From Hellea sp. (lineage in GTDB: Bacteria; Pseudomonadota; Alphaproteobacteria; Caulobacterales; Maricaulaceae), in the NCBI GenBank assembly GCA_020629135.1, contig JAHDDX010000002.1, forward strand, positions 1-64,000: a stretch of 64,000 nt of DNA, in the 5' to 3' direction. The first letter of the stretch is position 1. The number at the start of each line of letters is the position of its first letter. Position numbers and translations under genes: made by a program. Below, in pieces: positions 26,448 through 34,784 of this stretch. The notes beneath the pieces are model-generated. The model saw nothing but the letters and a program-made list of their open reading frames with translations, did no database searches and was not told where the DNA came from.

Positions 26448-26891
26448 ATGTTGTTTTTCTACAAATTTTTGACAGCAGTCGAGAACCTTCGGACCGGCGA
26501 GGTGCTCTGCGAGCTTGAAATTTGTGCCGAAGAGTTTGAGAACGAAGCCGAGTACAAAACGTTTTACAATCAAAAACCCGATTCTACAGAGCCGGCTCCC
26601 GCTAATCTCACGATTTTTAGTAACGCGATTGATCACGATGAAATAATAACAGAAGGGGATTTATACCGTCCATTGCGCACTTACTTGAAATCGTGTTCAT
26701 TTACTCAGAAAGAATTGGCTGAATTATCTGTAGACGGATATGAAAGCATTGCTTTTGACGTTTTTGTTTTATCATCCGCAGATGACTACTATTTGCTCGG
26801 GGAGAACCTCGACAATTCCATCTCAATTCACGCTATGTTTTTCAAAAATAGCAACCAATTTATAGCATGGGAAAAAGAGAGTTCGTCGTGA
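26448..26891 (+). CDS. Hypothetical protein
   Basis: 147 residues, acidic, no signal or membrane segment; no family recognised. It contains FTQKELAELSVDGYESIAFDVFVLSS in its C-terminal half, suggesting a small alpha/beta fold. A/T-rich relative to the neighbouring regulator. Its stop overlaps the GTG of the next gene (GTGA), so the two form a coupled pair. Confidence 0.6.
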   Translation: MLFFYKFLTAVENLRTGEVLCELEICAEEFENEAEYKTFYNQKPDSTEPAPANLTIFSNAIDHDEIITEGDLYRPLRTYLKSCSFTQKELAELSVDGYESIAFDVFVLSSADDYYLLGENLDNSISIHAMFFKNSNQFIAWEKESSS

Positions 26892-27292
26892 TCTACCGCG
26901 TCGAATTGATAAGTGGATATATTGGAACACCCAATGTGTTCTTCGCTGAAACCAGTTATTTTTTGATTGCGATTCCGGGTACACCAACTTCAGATGAAGA
27001 ATGGGACATTGCCTTCGAAGTTCTGCGGGACTTTCGACCGAAGCCGGACGCAGTTCGCGAAATTAAGGATCCGCATTCAGGCACAATTTCACAAACGAAA
27101 TATTGGAAATCGGATATTCGAGCTATGTCAAAGCCTCTCGACATGAATGCTAAGCCAAATTTCTCTCCGCTCAAGATTAGCTCCAATGCGCTTTTCTTTA
27201 AAACATTGCAGGATATGCAAGGTTATATGGAAGGGATCAACCATGCCGACACGGCGAGCGGCCCTATAAATGTAATTATCGCGCGGCTGTAG
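26888..27292 (+). CDS. Hypothetical protein, second of a coupled pair
   Basis: 134 residues from the GTG at 26888, which overlaps the preceding stop and has GAGAG six bases upstream; an in-frame ATG at 26867 is the alternative and gives 141 residues. No family recognised; strand-rich start (VIYRVELISGYIGTPNVFFAET) and a run of charged residues. Five bases separate its stop from the converging metalloprotease gene. The pair looks like accessory DNA inserted between the ScfR gene and the protease. Confidence 0.6.
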   Translation: MIYRVELISGYIGTPNVFFAETSYFLIAIPGTPTSDEEWDIAFEVLRDFRPKPDAVREIKDPHSGTISQTKYWKSDIRAMSKPLDMNAKPNFSPLKISSNALFFKTLQDMQGYMEGINHADTASGPINVIIARL

Positions 27293-27297
27293 ATCGT

Positions 27298-29727
27298 CTA
27301 CTCCGCCCCCTCGCAATGCCAGCAGGTTTCCATGATGCCCTGCCCGATCGGAGAGCCCGGCGGCAAGGCCGGCTCTTTGGCGATGGTTTTATCGCTGGCC
27401 GGACGGTCTTTGAAACGGCGAATTTCCTGAGCCATATATTGTCCGTGATCATCCCGACGACGATCAAAGATAGTTTCCAGCTGCGTGAGAGCGGCACTGG
27501 CCCGTGACTTCACAGCCGGCGTCGCCCCGCCGTCCAAAACATCCATCAACCCATAGGCAAAACGCGATTGAACGGCGCGCTGTATCTCCCCCGTCCGACC
27601 AGCCGCAGGATTTCGCATCACCTTTTGTTGGGTTGCACGCAGTACGTCCTCAAATCCTAGATTATTGGGCGAACGGCGCTTAAACTCCACCAAACGCGCA
27701 GCCCGGCGTGGATCCAAAAGCACGTCAAAGGTCACGCCGGCCGCCGTATCTGCCGCAGCGACCAGATCAAATGCCGGATAGGCTGTGCGTTTGAACAATT
27801 CACGATCACTATCAGCAATCGACCAACTCACTAGAAACGGCGTCAGATAGGATAAGGTCTCATCTGATAAATCCAGCGCTTTGGCATCCAATGTGCTCAA
27901 TATGGCATTCAACGCGGCCCGTTGACGGGCGGGCGCAACAATTTCCGCACCGTCTTTTCCATCACCCGCCAAACCATATCCAAAATCCATACCGCCAATC
28001 AGCTTACCGGCTGCCGCCGTCTGGTAGCGGTGGTAAAGATAGATCGGCACAATGACCTTGTTGAGGTCGGACTTTGGCTGGCCCTCGCGAAGACGATCAG
28101 GACCGAACCCCTCCAAGGCGATGCGGCGAACCTCCATCACTTCGTTCAAAGTTGCGACCGGATCACTGCCATTATCCCAAACCGCCGCATGGGGATGGCC
28201 GGTACCAATAGAGCGACCTTCGCTATCGGCGACATAATCCAAGCCAATGGCATCGGCGTTTTTAATAAACGCATCCCTTTGCGTCGGTGTTATATCGCCA
28301 TATAGCAAATTGGCGGCATGCTTGTCCCAATCCCCTATCCCAACCCCATACGTGTTGGAAAAATCCAGCGCGCCATTTGTGACCCGCACATCCGGCGCCG
28401 GATAATCCATCACAGAGCCTTTATTATAGGAACTGGCAACGAAATTATGATGAAAACCAAGCGAATGCCCGACCTCATGAGCCGAGAGCTGACGAATACG
28501 GGCCAGCGCCAATTCAATTGGATCATCGGCATCACCTGTGCCTGTTTTGGCGGTTCCCGCCAGGCCTTCAAAGATCATACGGTCCTGGCGCACACGCAGC
28601 GACCCCAGATTAACATGGCCTTTGAGCATTTCACCGGTACGCGGGTCGGAAACACCGCCTCCGTAAGACCAACCCCGGGTCTGACGATGGACCCACTGGA
28701 CAACATTATAGCGCACATCAAGCGGGTGATAATCTTCGGGCAATAACTCGACCCGATATCCATCGGGATATCCGGCGGCTGCAAAGGCCTCTTCCCACCA
28801 TTTCGCGCCTTCGACCAAGGCGGAGCGAATGGGTTCAGGTGCGCCGCTATCGATATAAAACACTATGGGCTTTATGGTATTGCCATTATCATCCTTTTGC
28901 AGGCGGTAACGGCGCGCCAATTTTGTTACAATTGTTCCGTCGAGCGGCGCACTATAATCGTAATGCACTTCTTCAATCGCGCCCATGCGCGGATCAGATT
29001 TCAAGACCTCATATCCCGGCTCGGGTAATTCAACGAAGGAATGGTGCTGGATCAGCGTCGCATCGGCCCCATTGGCGGCCGTAGTTGAAACCTCTCGCCC
29101 GGGATCACTGGAAGACAGCGTAAAAAAGACATCCAGTTCAATATTTTTGGGGAAGGCAAAAACATTGTCCGTATCAACAAAGGTCCGGTCTTTAGCGAGT
29201 TTGAAACTCCCCTGATCGGCGTCTTTGAGATATTGCACCAGCCCCATGCCGTCGCGGGTCAGGAAGTCCGTCAGATCGATCAGGACGGCCCCGCCGCCGG
29301 GTTCAGACATGACTTTGGCACTCGCCAGAAAAGAGCGGGCAAAACTTTCTCTGACCGCCCGTTGTTCGAGCAGATTATCACTACTCGCCCGATAGGTCAG
29401 ATTTTCAACTTCAATAATGACTTTGTCGCCATATCTCGAAAATACAATGACCGAGCCGCTATCACCCCAGCCGCGATCAAGCCCGACCGGGTTCGAGCCC
29501 AGCCCTGCCGTAAGGCGCATAGTATAAATCGCCTTTTGCAGAGCGCGCCCCTCTTCAAGGTCTTCAATTTTCGCCAGAACCGTATTGGTTTTTGAATTTA
29601 CATAAAGATCAATAAAGCCTTCTCGCAGGTCATAACCTTTGGTCGCTTCCGCCATGGATTTAGTCTGGGCCATTGCCGGACTGACAAAAAAGGCGATTGA
29701 AAATATTGCCAGAATAAATATGCGCAT
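27298..29727 (-). CDS. Exported zinc metalloprotease, DUF5117/DUF4953 type
   Basis: 809 residues from the ATG at 29727, with GGGAGAG as ribosome binding site; a longer frame to 29976 lacks one. Signal peptide 1-20 (SPAMA/QT). After two N-terminal beta-rich domains (DUF5118/5117 region) comes HEVGHSLGFHHN near residue 417, the HExxHxxGxxH zinc site of metzincins. Several such proteins are found in bacteria that live on protein-rich particles, but their substrates are not known. Single gene with a promoter in the 153-base gap shared with the NAD operon. Confidence 0.9.
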   Translation of the reverse strand: MRIFILAIFSIAFFVSPAMAQTKSMAEATKGYDLREGFIDLYVNSKTNTVLAKIEDLEEGRALQKAIYTMRLTAGLGSNPVGLDRGWGDSGSVIVFSRYGDKVIIEVENLTYRASSDNLLEQRAVRESFARSFLASAKVMSEPGGGAVLIDLTDFLTRDGMGLVQYLKDADQGSFKLAKDRTFVDTDNVFAFPKNIELDVFFTLSSSDPGREVSTTAANGADATLIQHHSFVELPEPGYEVLKSDPRMGAIEEVHYDYSAPLDGTIVTKLARRYRLQKDDNGNTIKPIVFYIDSGAPEPIRSALVEGAKWWEEAFAAAGYPDGYRVELLPEDYHPLDVRYNVVQWVHRQTRGWSYGGGVSDPRTGEMLKGHVNLGSLRVRQDRMIFEGLAGTAKTGTGDADDPIELALARIRQLSAHEVGHSLGFHHNFVASSYNKGSVMDYPAPDVRVTNGALDFSNTYGVGIGDWDKHAANLLYGDITPTQRDAFIKNADAIGLDYVADSEGRSIGTGHPHAAVWDNGSDPVATLNEVMEVRRIALEGFGPDRLREGQPKSDLNKVIVPIYLYHRYQTAAAGKLIGGMDFGYGLAGDGKDGAEIVAPARQRAALNAILSTLDAKALDLSDETLSYLTPFLVSWSIADSDRELFKRTAYPAFDLVAAADTAAGVTFDVLLDPRRAARLVEFKRRSPNNLGFEDVLRATQQKVMRNPAAGRTGEIQRAVQSRFAYGLMDVLDGGATPAVKSRASAALTQLETIFDRRRDDHGQYMAQEIRRFKDRPASDKTIAKEPALPPGSPIGQGIMETCWHCEGAE

Positions 29728-29880
29728 TGATCTCTCCCGTTTTTCAAAGGTGATAGCGCGGCCGGGGCGATTCCCAAACTTAATTTTTGGTCGACTTGAC
29801 GGGTCAGGCCCTGAACCCCATATTAGGGCTGCACACGGGGAGTCCGTGGCGCGTAACATATCCGGGAGACGGAGGAGAAT

Positions 29881-30936
29881 ATGAAACAGGATGTTCTGGT
29901 TTTTATCGGGCGGTTCCAGCCCTTTCACATTGGTCACAAATTTGTTGTCGACGCAGCCCTTGAACAGGCTGAGCATGTTATTGTCTTGGCGGGGTCTGCT
30001 AATCGCTCCCCCTGCCTGAGAAATCCCTGGTCGTTTGAAGAGCGCCGGGACATGATCCGAAAAGTCTATCCCTATGAGACCGGGACTGATCGGCTGATTG
30101 TCCGTCCGCTTGATGATACGCTTTATAATGACGAAGCCTGGACCTCAAACGTCCAGAAGACCGTCATGGAAACCGTCGCTGAGCTTGGCTTTGACAGATA
30201 CAATCCGGCCAAAATTGGCCTGATCGGGCACAGCAAAGACAACACTTCTTATTATTTGAAATTGTTCCCGCAATGGAATTCTGTGAACGTCCCCCACGAA
30301 GTCGGCGTATTTAATGCAACCGATATTCGGGCCGCCTATTTCAAAGGCGCGCCGACCATTCCGCATGATATTATCCCCAAAGAAATCAGCGCCTATCTCA
30401 AAGACTATATGATGGGCGAAGCCTTTCGCCGGATTTGCGCCGAAGCGCGTTGGGCCGTGGATTACAAGGCCTCCTGGTCAAGCGCGCCCTTTCCGCCGAC
30501 TTTTGTCACCGTTGACAATGTCGTCGTGCAGAGCGGTCATGTTTTGATGATCCGGCGCGGTGGTCAACCCGGCAAGGGCTTACTGGCCTTGCCCGGCGGT
30601 TTTGTTGATCACAATGAGACCCTGCTTGAAAGTGCGATCCGCGAACTGCGCGAAGAAACCCGGCTCGCGGATAAGCACGGCCCGTTTCCCATGGGGAAGC
30701 TCAAAGGATTTATGGCCGGACAAGGAGTTTTTGATGACCCGAAACGTTCTGTCCGGGGATATACTCTGACCCATGCCTTCCTGTTCCGATTGCCACCCGC
30801 CAAATCTTTGATGGAGGTGATTGGCGGCGATGATGCGGCCGAAGCGCTTTGGGTGCCGCTCGGGGAACTCGACCCGCGGGACTGTTTTGAAGACCATTAT
30901 TTTATCATCAACAAAATGCTCGACGGCGTGAGTTGA
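29881..30936 (+). CDS. Bifunctional NMN adenylyltransferase / Nudix hydrolase
   Basis: 351 residues. The N-terminal half is a NadM-type nucleotidyltransferase: GRFQPFHIGH (HxGH active site), NPWSFEERRDMI, and NATDIRAAYF near the end of the domain. The C-terminal half is a Nudix domain with GGFVDHNETLLESAIRELREE; the box is Gx5Ex7RELxEE with Thr-Arg instead of x-Gly after it. Relatives make NAD from NMN and hydrolyse ADP-ribose. It is first in an operon with the NAMPT gene, 53 bases away. Confidence 0.95.
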   Translation: MKQDVLVFIGRFQPFHIGHKFVVDAALEQAEHVIVLAGSANRSPCLRNPWSFEERRDMIRKVYPYETGTDRLIVRPLDDTLYNDEAWTSNVQKTVMETVAELGFDRYNPAKIGLIGHSKDNTSYYLKLFPQWNSVNVPHEVGVFNATDIRAAYFKGAPTIPHDIIPKEISAYLKDYMMGEAFRRICAEARWAVDYKASWSSAPFPPTFVTVDNVVVQSGHVLMIRRGGQPGKGLLALPGGFVDHNETLLESAIRELREETRLADKHGPFPMGKLKGFMAGQGVFDDPKRSVRGYTLTHAFLFRLPPAKSLMEVIGGDDAAEALWVPLGELDPRDCFEDHYFIINKMLDGVS

Positions 30937-30944
30937 TCCACCCG

Positions 30945-30965
30945 CCGGACAGGGAGTCTGTCCGG
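30945..30965 (+). other. Intercistronic hairpin between the two NAD salvage genes
   Basis: CCGGACAG (30945-30952) pairs perfectly with CTGTCCGG (30958-30965) around GGAGT. It lacks a T-run, so it is not a normal terminator; it may stabilise or be processed in the message. Confidence 0.6.
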
Positions 30966-30989
30966 CCCAACCTTCAAGGAGATTGAAGA

Positions 30990-32405
30990 ATGACCTATAA
31001 ATTTAACCCCTCAGACCATTCCATTTTGCTGGATGTCGACAGCTATAAAGGCTCTCACTTCCTGCAATACCCGCCGGGCACTGAATATGTCAGCAGCTAT
31101 ATTGAGAGCCGTGGCGGCAAATTTGAAAACCATGTCATGTTTGGTTTGCAGGTTTACCTGAAGCGTTATCTCTCCCGACCGATCACCCAGGACGAGATCG
31201 ACTATGCAGCCGAACTTTGGGCGGCTCATGGTGTTCCGTTTAACCGGGCGGGCTGGGAATATATCCTCAAAGAACATGATGGTTTCCTGCCGCTGCAAAT
31301 CAAAGCGGTCAAAGAAGGCACCGTTCTGTCCGTCAAAAATGCGATTGTGCAGATAATCAATACCGACCCGAAGGTCCCTTGGCTGACCTCATTTTTGGAA
31401 ACCGCTTTGCTTCGCGCGGTCTGGTATCCGAGCACAGTGGCGACCTTGTCCTGGACGGTCAAACAGATTATTCGCGGATATCTGAATGAGACTTGCGAAA
31501 ATCCTGAGGCCGAATTGCCGTTTAAGCTTCATGATTTCGGCGCCCGCGGCGTGTCCAGCGCCGAGAGTGCGGCGCTTGGCGGGCTCGCCCATATGGTCAA
31601 TTTCATGGGCTCTGATACTGTCGGTGCGATCGGTTATGCCCGCGCCTATTACGACGAGGCCATGCCGGCCTTTTCAATCCCGGCGGCTGAGCACAGCACC
31701 ATAACCAGCTGGGGCAAAGACCGAGAGATCGACGCCTTTGCCAATATGATCGAACAATTCGGCGGCAAAGATAAACTCGTGGCGGTTGTGTCCGACAGCT
31801 ATGACATCTACAAAGCCACGCGCGACTATTGGGGCGTCCACCTCAAGGAGCGGGTTGAGGCCATGGGCGGAACGCTTGTGGTTCGCCCTGATAGTGGCGA
31901 TCCGCGCATTGTGCCGGTTGAAGTCGTTGAGATTCTGGGCGAGGCCTTTGGATTTGAAACCAATGCCAAAGGTTACAATGTTCTGCCCAGCTGTGTTCGC
32001 GTCATCCAGGGCGACGGGGTCAACCCGGACAGTATTCGCGATATTTTGCAAGCCTTGAAAGACAAGGGCTGGTCCGCGGAAAACATCGCATTCGGAATGG
32101 GCGGCGCGCTCTTACAAAAAGGGGTTGATCGCGACACCATGAAATGGGCGATGAAGGCCAATGCCACCAAACGCGCGGGTGATCCGGTCTGGCATGATGT
32201 GTTCAAAGACCCGATCACCGATAAAGGCAAAATCTCCAAGCGCGGCATTCAAGCCTTGATCAAAACCGAATCTGGCTTTGAAAATGTGCGACGGGATAGC
32301 ATACCAGACACGGTTCAGGACCTGCTTGAAACTGTTTGGGAAAATGGAAAACTTCTGCGGGACCAGTCTTTGGCAGACGTTCGGGCCTTGAGCGAAATAT
32401 TTTAA
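30990..32405 (+). CDS. nadV: Nicotinamide phosphoribosyltransferase (NAMPT, NadV)
   Basis: 471 residues. It makes NMN from nicotinamide and PRPP. Features of the NAMPT branch: DSYKGSHFLQYPPGTEYV near the N-terminus, HDFGARGVSSAESAALGG, FSIPAAEHSTITSWG, VVRPDSGDP and the FGMGGALLQK motif. Bacterial nicotinate phosphoribosyltransferases (PncB) are distinct; the match is to the nicotinamide enzyme. Product NMN is the substrate of the gene just upstream, so the pair forms a two-step nicotinamide salvage route. Strong AAGGAG ribosome binding site. Confidence 0.95.
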   Translation: MTYKFNPSDHSILLDVDSYKGSHFLQYPPGTEYVSSYIESRGGKFENHVMFGLQVYLKRYLSRPITQDEIDYAAELWAAHGVPFNRAGWEYILKEHDGFLPLQIKAVKEGTVLSVKNAIVQIINTDPKVPWLTSFLETALLRAVWYPSTVATLSWTVKQIIRGYLNETCENPEAELPFKLHDFGARGVSSAESAALGGLAHMVNFMGSDTVGAIGYARAYYDEAMPAFSIPAAEHSTITSWGKDREIDAFANMIEQFGGKDKLVAVVSDSYDIYKATRDYWGVHLKERVEAMGGTLVVRPDSGDPRIVPVEVVEILGEAFGFETNAKGYNVLPSCVRVIQGDGVNPDSIRDILQALKDKGWSAENIAFGMGGALLQKGVDRDTMKWAMKANATKRAGDPVWHDVFKDPITDKGKISKRGIQALIKTESGFENVRRDSIPDTVQDLLETVWENGKLLRDQSLADVRALSEIF

Positions 32406-32412
32406 ATCCAGC

Positions 32413-32432
32413 ATGGCCGGTTCGCCGGCCAT
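32413..32432 (+). terminator. Hairpin at the 3' end of the NAD operon
   Basis: ATGGCCGG/CCGGCCAT, eight base pairs with a TTCG loop, eight bases after the NAMPT stop. The T-run is missing, so it may be a Rho-assisted or stabilising 3' end rather than an intrinsic terminator. Confidence 0.5.
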
Positions 32433-32481
32433 AACTGCCCTGCCCGCTTGCCAAATCGGACTGTTGGCGTAGAACGCTCTT

Positions 32482-32928
32482 ATGAAAAAATTATGTCTTA
32501 TTCCAGTTGCCACTCTGATCCTGAGCGCTTGTGCGACAACGCCGGATCCGGCCAAAGTCTGCACCGCTGAATGGATACAGCCCCGCACAGAAAAAGCCGT
32601 CAGCGCCATTGAAAAAGACACGCGCGGCGTGATTAAAAACCTGCGCAAAGTTGCCCTGAGCTATGCGGATGGTAAGAAGCCCGGACCGTTGACGATGTGG
32701 TCTCTGTCCAATTCCGTTAAAAAACTGGAAAGTGAGCTTGAGAGTGGACGCGGCATTCGCGACCTGCGTATGCTCGCCCGGACTTGCGATGATCCGAAAA
32801 TCATCTCGGATACGATGGGACGTTATCTGCGCTCCCACAATCTTCCTGACGGTTTAATCCGCTTTATTGAAAACCTGGATGATTATCAAAAAATCCTGTC
32901 ACCGGAATTTGGCTTGGAAAAAACATAA
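32482..32928 (+). CDS. Hypothetical lipoprotein
   Basis: 148 residues. Lipoprotein signal peptide with LSAC (Cys17). The mature part is helical and basic (about 25-140), with no family recognised; a TCDDPKIISD stretch is the only unusual region, with three cysteines overall. Expected in the periplasm, outer membrane leaflet. No operon partner is clear; the next gene follows 51 bases on. Confidence 0.7.
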   Translation: MKKLCLIPVATLILSACATTPDPAKVCTAEWIQPRTEKAVSAIEKDTRGVIKNLRKVALSYADGKKPGPLTMWSLSNSVKKLESELESGRGIRDLRMLARTCDDPKIISDTMGRYLRSHNLPDGLIRFIENLDDYQKILSPEFGLEKT

Positions 32929-32979
32929 AATTTTTAGCCCGGACTCGCCCAATCTAGACTTTAATGTTAAGGCTCGATC

Positions 32980-33324
32980 ATGGCTTTGATGATCTTGTTC
33001 TTTTTCATTCCACTCATAATCCCATTTTTGATTGTCGGGTTTTGGCGAAGAAGGCCCGTTTGGGCCTTTATTGTAGCCGCGGTATTTGCCATGCTTTTAC
33101 CAGCCGCCACGGGTATAGTTAAGACGGTTCAAGCCCTCCATATTTACGGCGCAGGCGATCCACAATTAATGGCTGGCGGAATAAGTGAAGCGCTCGTGAC
33201 AACTTTGCTTTCAGCTATTGTATACCTGCCGCTCCTGTTTGGATTTCAATGGATTATTCGACGTCATTTTAGAGACAAAGACGCCGAAAAACTCGCCGAG
33301 AAGAACGTTCAAAATAATAGCTAA
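32980..33324 (+). CDS. Small inner-membrane protein
   Basis: 114 residues with three likely membrane helices (about 2-22, 27-47, 70-93) and a basic, charged C-terminal tail (RRHFRDKDAEKLAEK). No family recognised. Possibly cotranscribed with the preceding lipoprotein. Confidence 0.6.
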   Translation: MALMILFFFIPLIIPFLIVGFWRRRPVWAFIVAAVFAMLLPAATGIVKTVQALHIYGAGDPQLMAGGISEALVTTLLSAIVYLPLLFGFQWIIRRHFRDKDAEKLAEKNVQNNS

Positions 33325-33395
33325 AACCAACTAAATACGGTTTCTGACTACCTAGTTGATTGACCTTTTTCACTGTCAGGCGTAAAGCGCGCGCC

Positions 33396-34307
33396 ATGAC
33401 TTATTGTGTAGCGGCGCTGTACCATTTTACCCGCCTGAACGACTTTGAAGAACTGAAAGCACCACTTTTGGATCTGTGCAATATGTACGGAATTAAGGGG
33501 ACAATTCTGCTTGCCCGCGAAGGGATTAACGGCACGGTAGCAGGCACGGATCAAGCCATCGCAGATATGCTGGGTTTTCTGCGCGCAGACCCAAGACTGA
33601 CCCAATTGGAGCATAAAGAAAGCCGCGCGACCGAGATGCCGTTTTACCGAATGAAGGTTCGGTTGAAAAAAGAAATCGTCACCATGGGCGTGGACGGCGT
33701 TGACCCCAATGACATTGTTGGCACTTATGTCGCCCCGGCGGATTGGAACGAACTGATCTCGGACCCTGATGTGGTTTTAATCGACACCCGTAATGACTAT
33801 GAAGTTGAGATTGGCACATTTAAGGGGGCCATTAATCCCAATACCGAAACTTTTCGCGAATTCCCGCAATGGGTCGCTGACAATCAGGACCAGCTAAAAA
33901 AACCCAAAGTCGCTATGTTTTGCACCGGCGGCATTAGGTGTGAAAAAGCCAGCTCTTTCATGAAACAGCAAGGCTATGATGAGGTCTTTCATCTGAAAGG
34001 CGGTATCTTGAAATATCTGGAAACCCAACCCGAAGACGAAAGCCTTTGGGAAGGCGATTGTTTCGTCTTTGATCAGCGCGTCGCTGTAGGACACGGCCTA
34101 AGCGAAAGTGATTATGATCAGTGCTTTGCCTGCCGTTATCCGATTACTGAAGATGACAAAGAACACCCACTTTATGTCAAAGGCGTCTCCTGTCCGCGCT
34201 GTCACAACCGCATGAGCGAAGACCAACGCGCCCGTTTCGCTGAACGCCAGAAACAAATCGAACTGGCCAAGCAACGGGGTGAAGCCCATATTGGCCGGGA
34301 CGGATAG
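33396..34307 (+). CDS. trhO: tRNA uridine(34) hydroxylase TrhO (rhodanese fold)
   Basis: 303 residues from the ATG at 33396; an upstream TTG-start extension is not needed by the family. Visible: [17 protein letters not shown] in the N-terminal acylphosphatase-like domain, the rhodanese-like domain with [16 protein letters not shown], the active-site [10 protein letters not shown], and a C-terminal Cys cluster ([16 protein letters not shown]). It makes 5-hydroxyuridine at the wobble position of tRNA. Six bases before the next gene. Confidence 0.94.
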   Translation: MTYCVAALYHFTRLNDFEELKAPLLDLCNMYGIKGTILLAREGINGTVAGTDQAIADMLGFLRADPRLTQLEHKESRATEMPFYRMKVRLKKEIVTMGVDGVDPNDIVGTYVAPADWNELISDPDVVLIDTRNDYEVEIGTFKGAINPNTETFREFPQWVADNQDQLKKPKVAMFCTGGIRCEKASSFMKQQGYDEVFHLKGGILKYLETQPEDESLWEGDCFVFDQRVAVGHGLSESDYDQCFACRYPITEDDKEHPLYVKGVSCPRCHNRMSEDQRARFAERQKQIELAKQRGEAHIGRDG

Positions 34308-34313
34308 ATCGTT

Positions 34314-34784
34314 ATGCGCGGCGCAAATCAGGACAGCTGGGACCGGAAAAAATTCAAAAATTTGAAAAAAATCCCCTATGCGGATGAGTTTGATCCGTCT
34401 GAGGTTCGAACACTTAAACGTGGCCTTGTTCCAAAAGCCAAAGAAGACAAGTGGTTCATCTATTTTAAAAAACACACAATGTTTTTTCACCGCCGTAGAA
34501 CCGGTCAAGGCGCTTATCAGGTTCGGCTTAAATTACGACGGGATGGTTCAGCCAAAGTGAAATGGGCCAAGGCCAGCAAGGATGTAATCGTAATTGACAA
34601 ACATTATGAAGCCGCTTTGCTCGACTTTCTAATCGCGAATTTATTGCTGGAACTGGATATCGATTTTCCCAGGCATGTTAAAATTGAAGAACCCGCCAAA
34701 GGTGTGTTTCAGAAAACGGTCGCCGGCACCGAAAACAAAGAGACTATCGTCTCCAAAAGAGATTTGCGAGGCGCGTTTAAATAG
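34314..34784 (+). CDS. Hypothetical basic protein downstream of trhO
   Basis: 156 residues, basic, no signal. Contains KWFIYFKKHTMFFHRRRTG then AYQVRLKLRRDG, a compact strand-rich core resembling proteins with a FHRxxTG motif of unknown role; the match is from memory of a pattern and not certain. It begins six bases after trhO and is very likely cotranscribed. Its last eight bases overlap the end of the converging lipoprotein-peptidase gene. Confidence 0.6.
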   Translation: MRGANQDSWDRKKFKNLKKIPYADEFDPSEVRTLKRGLVPKAKEDKWFIYFKKHTMFFHRRRTGQGAYQVRLKLRRDGSAKVKWAKASKDVIVIDKHYEAALLDFLIANLLLELDIDFPRHVKIEEPAKGVFQKTVAGTENKETIVSKRDLRGAFK

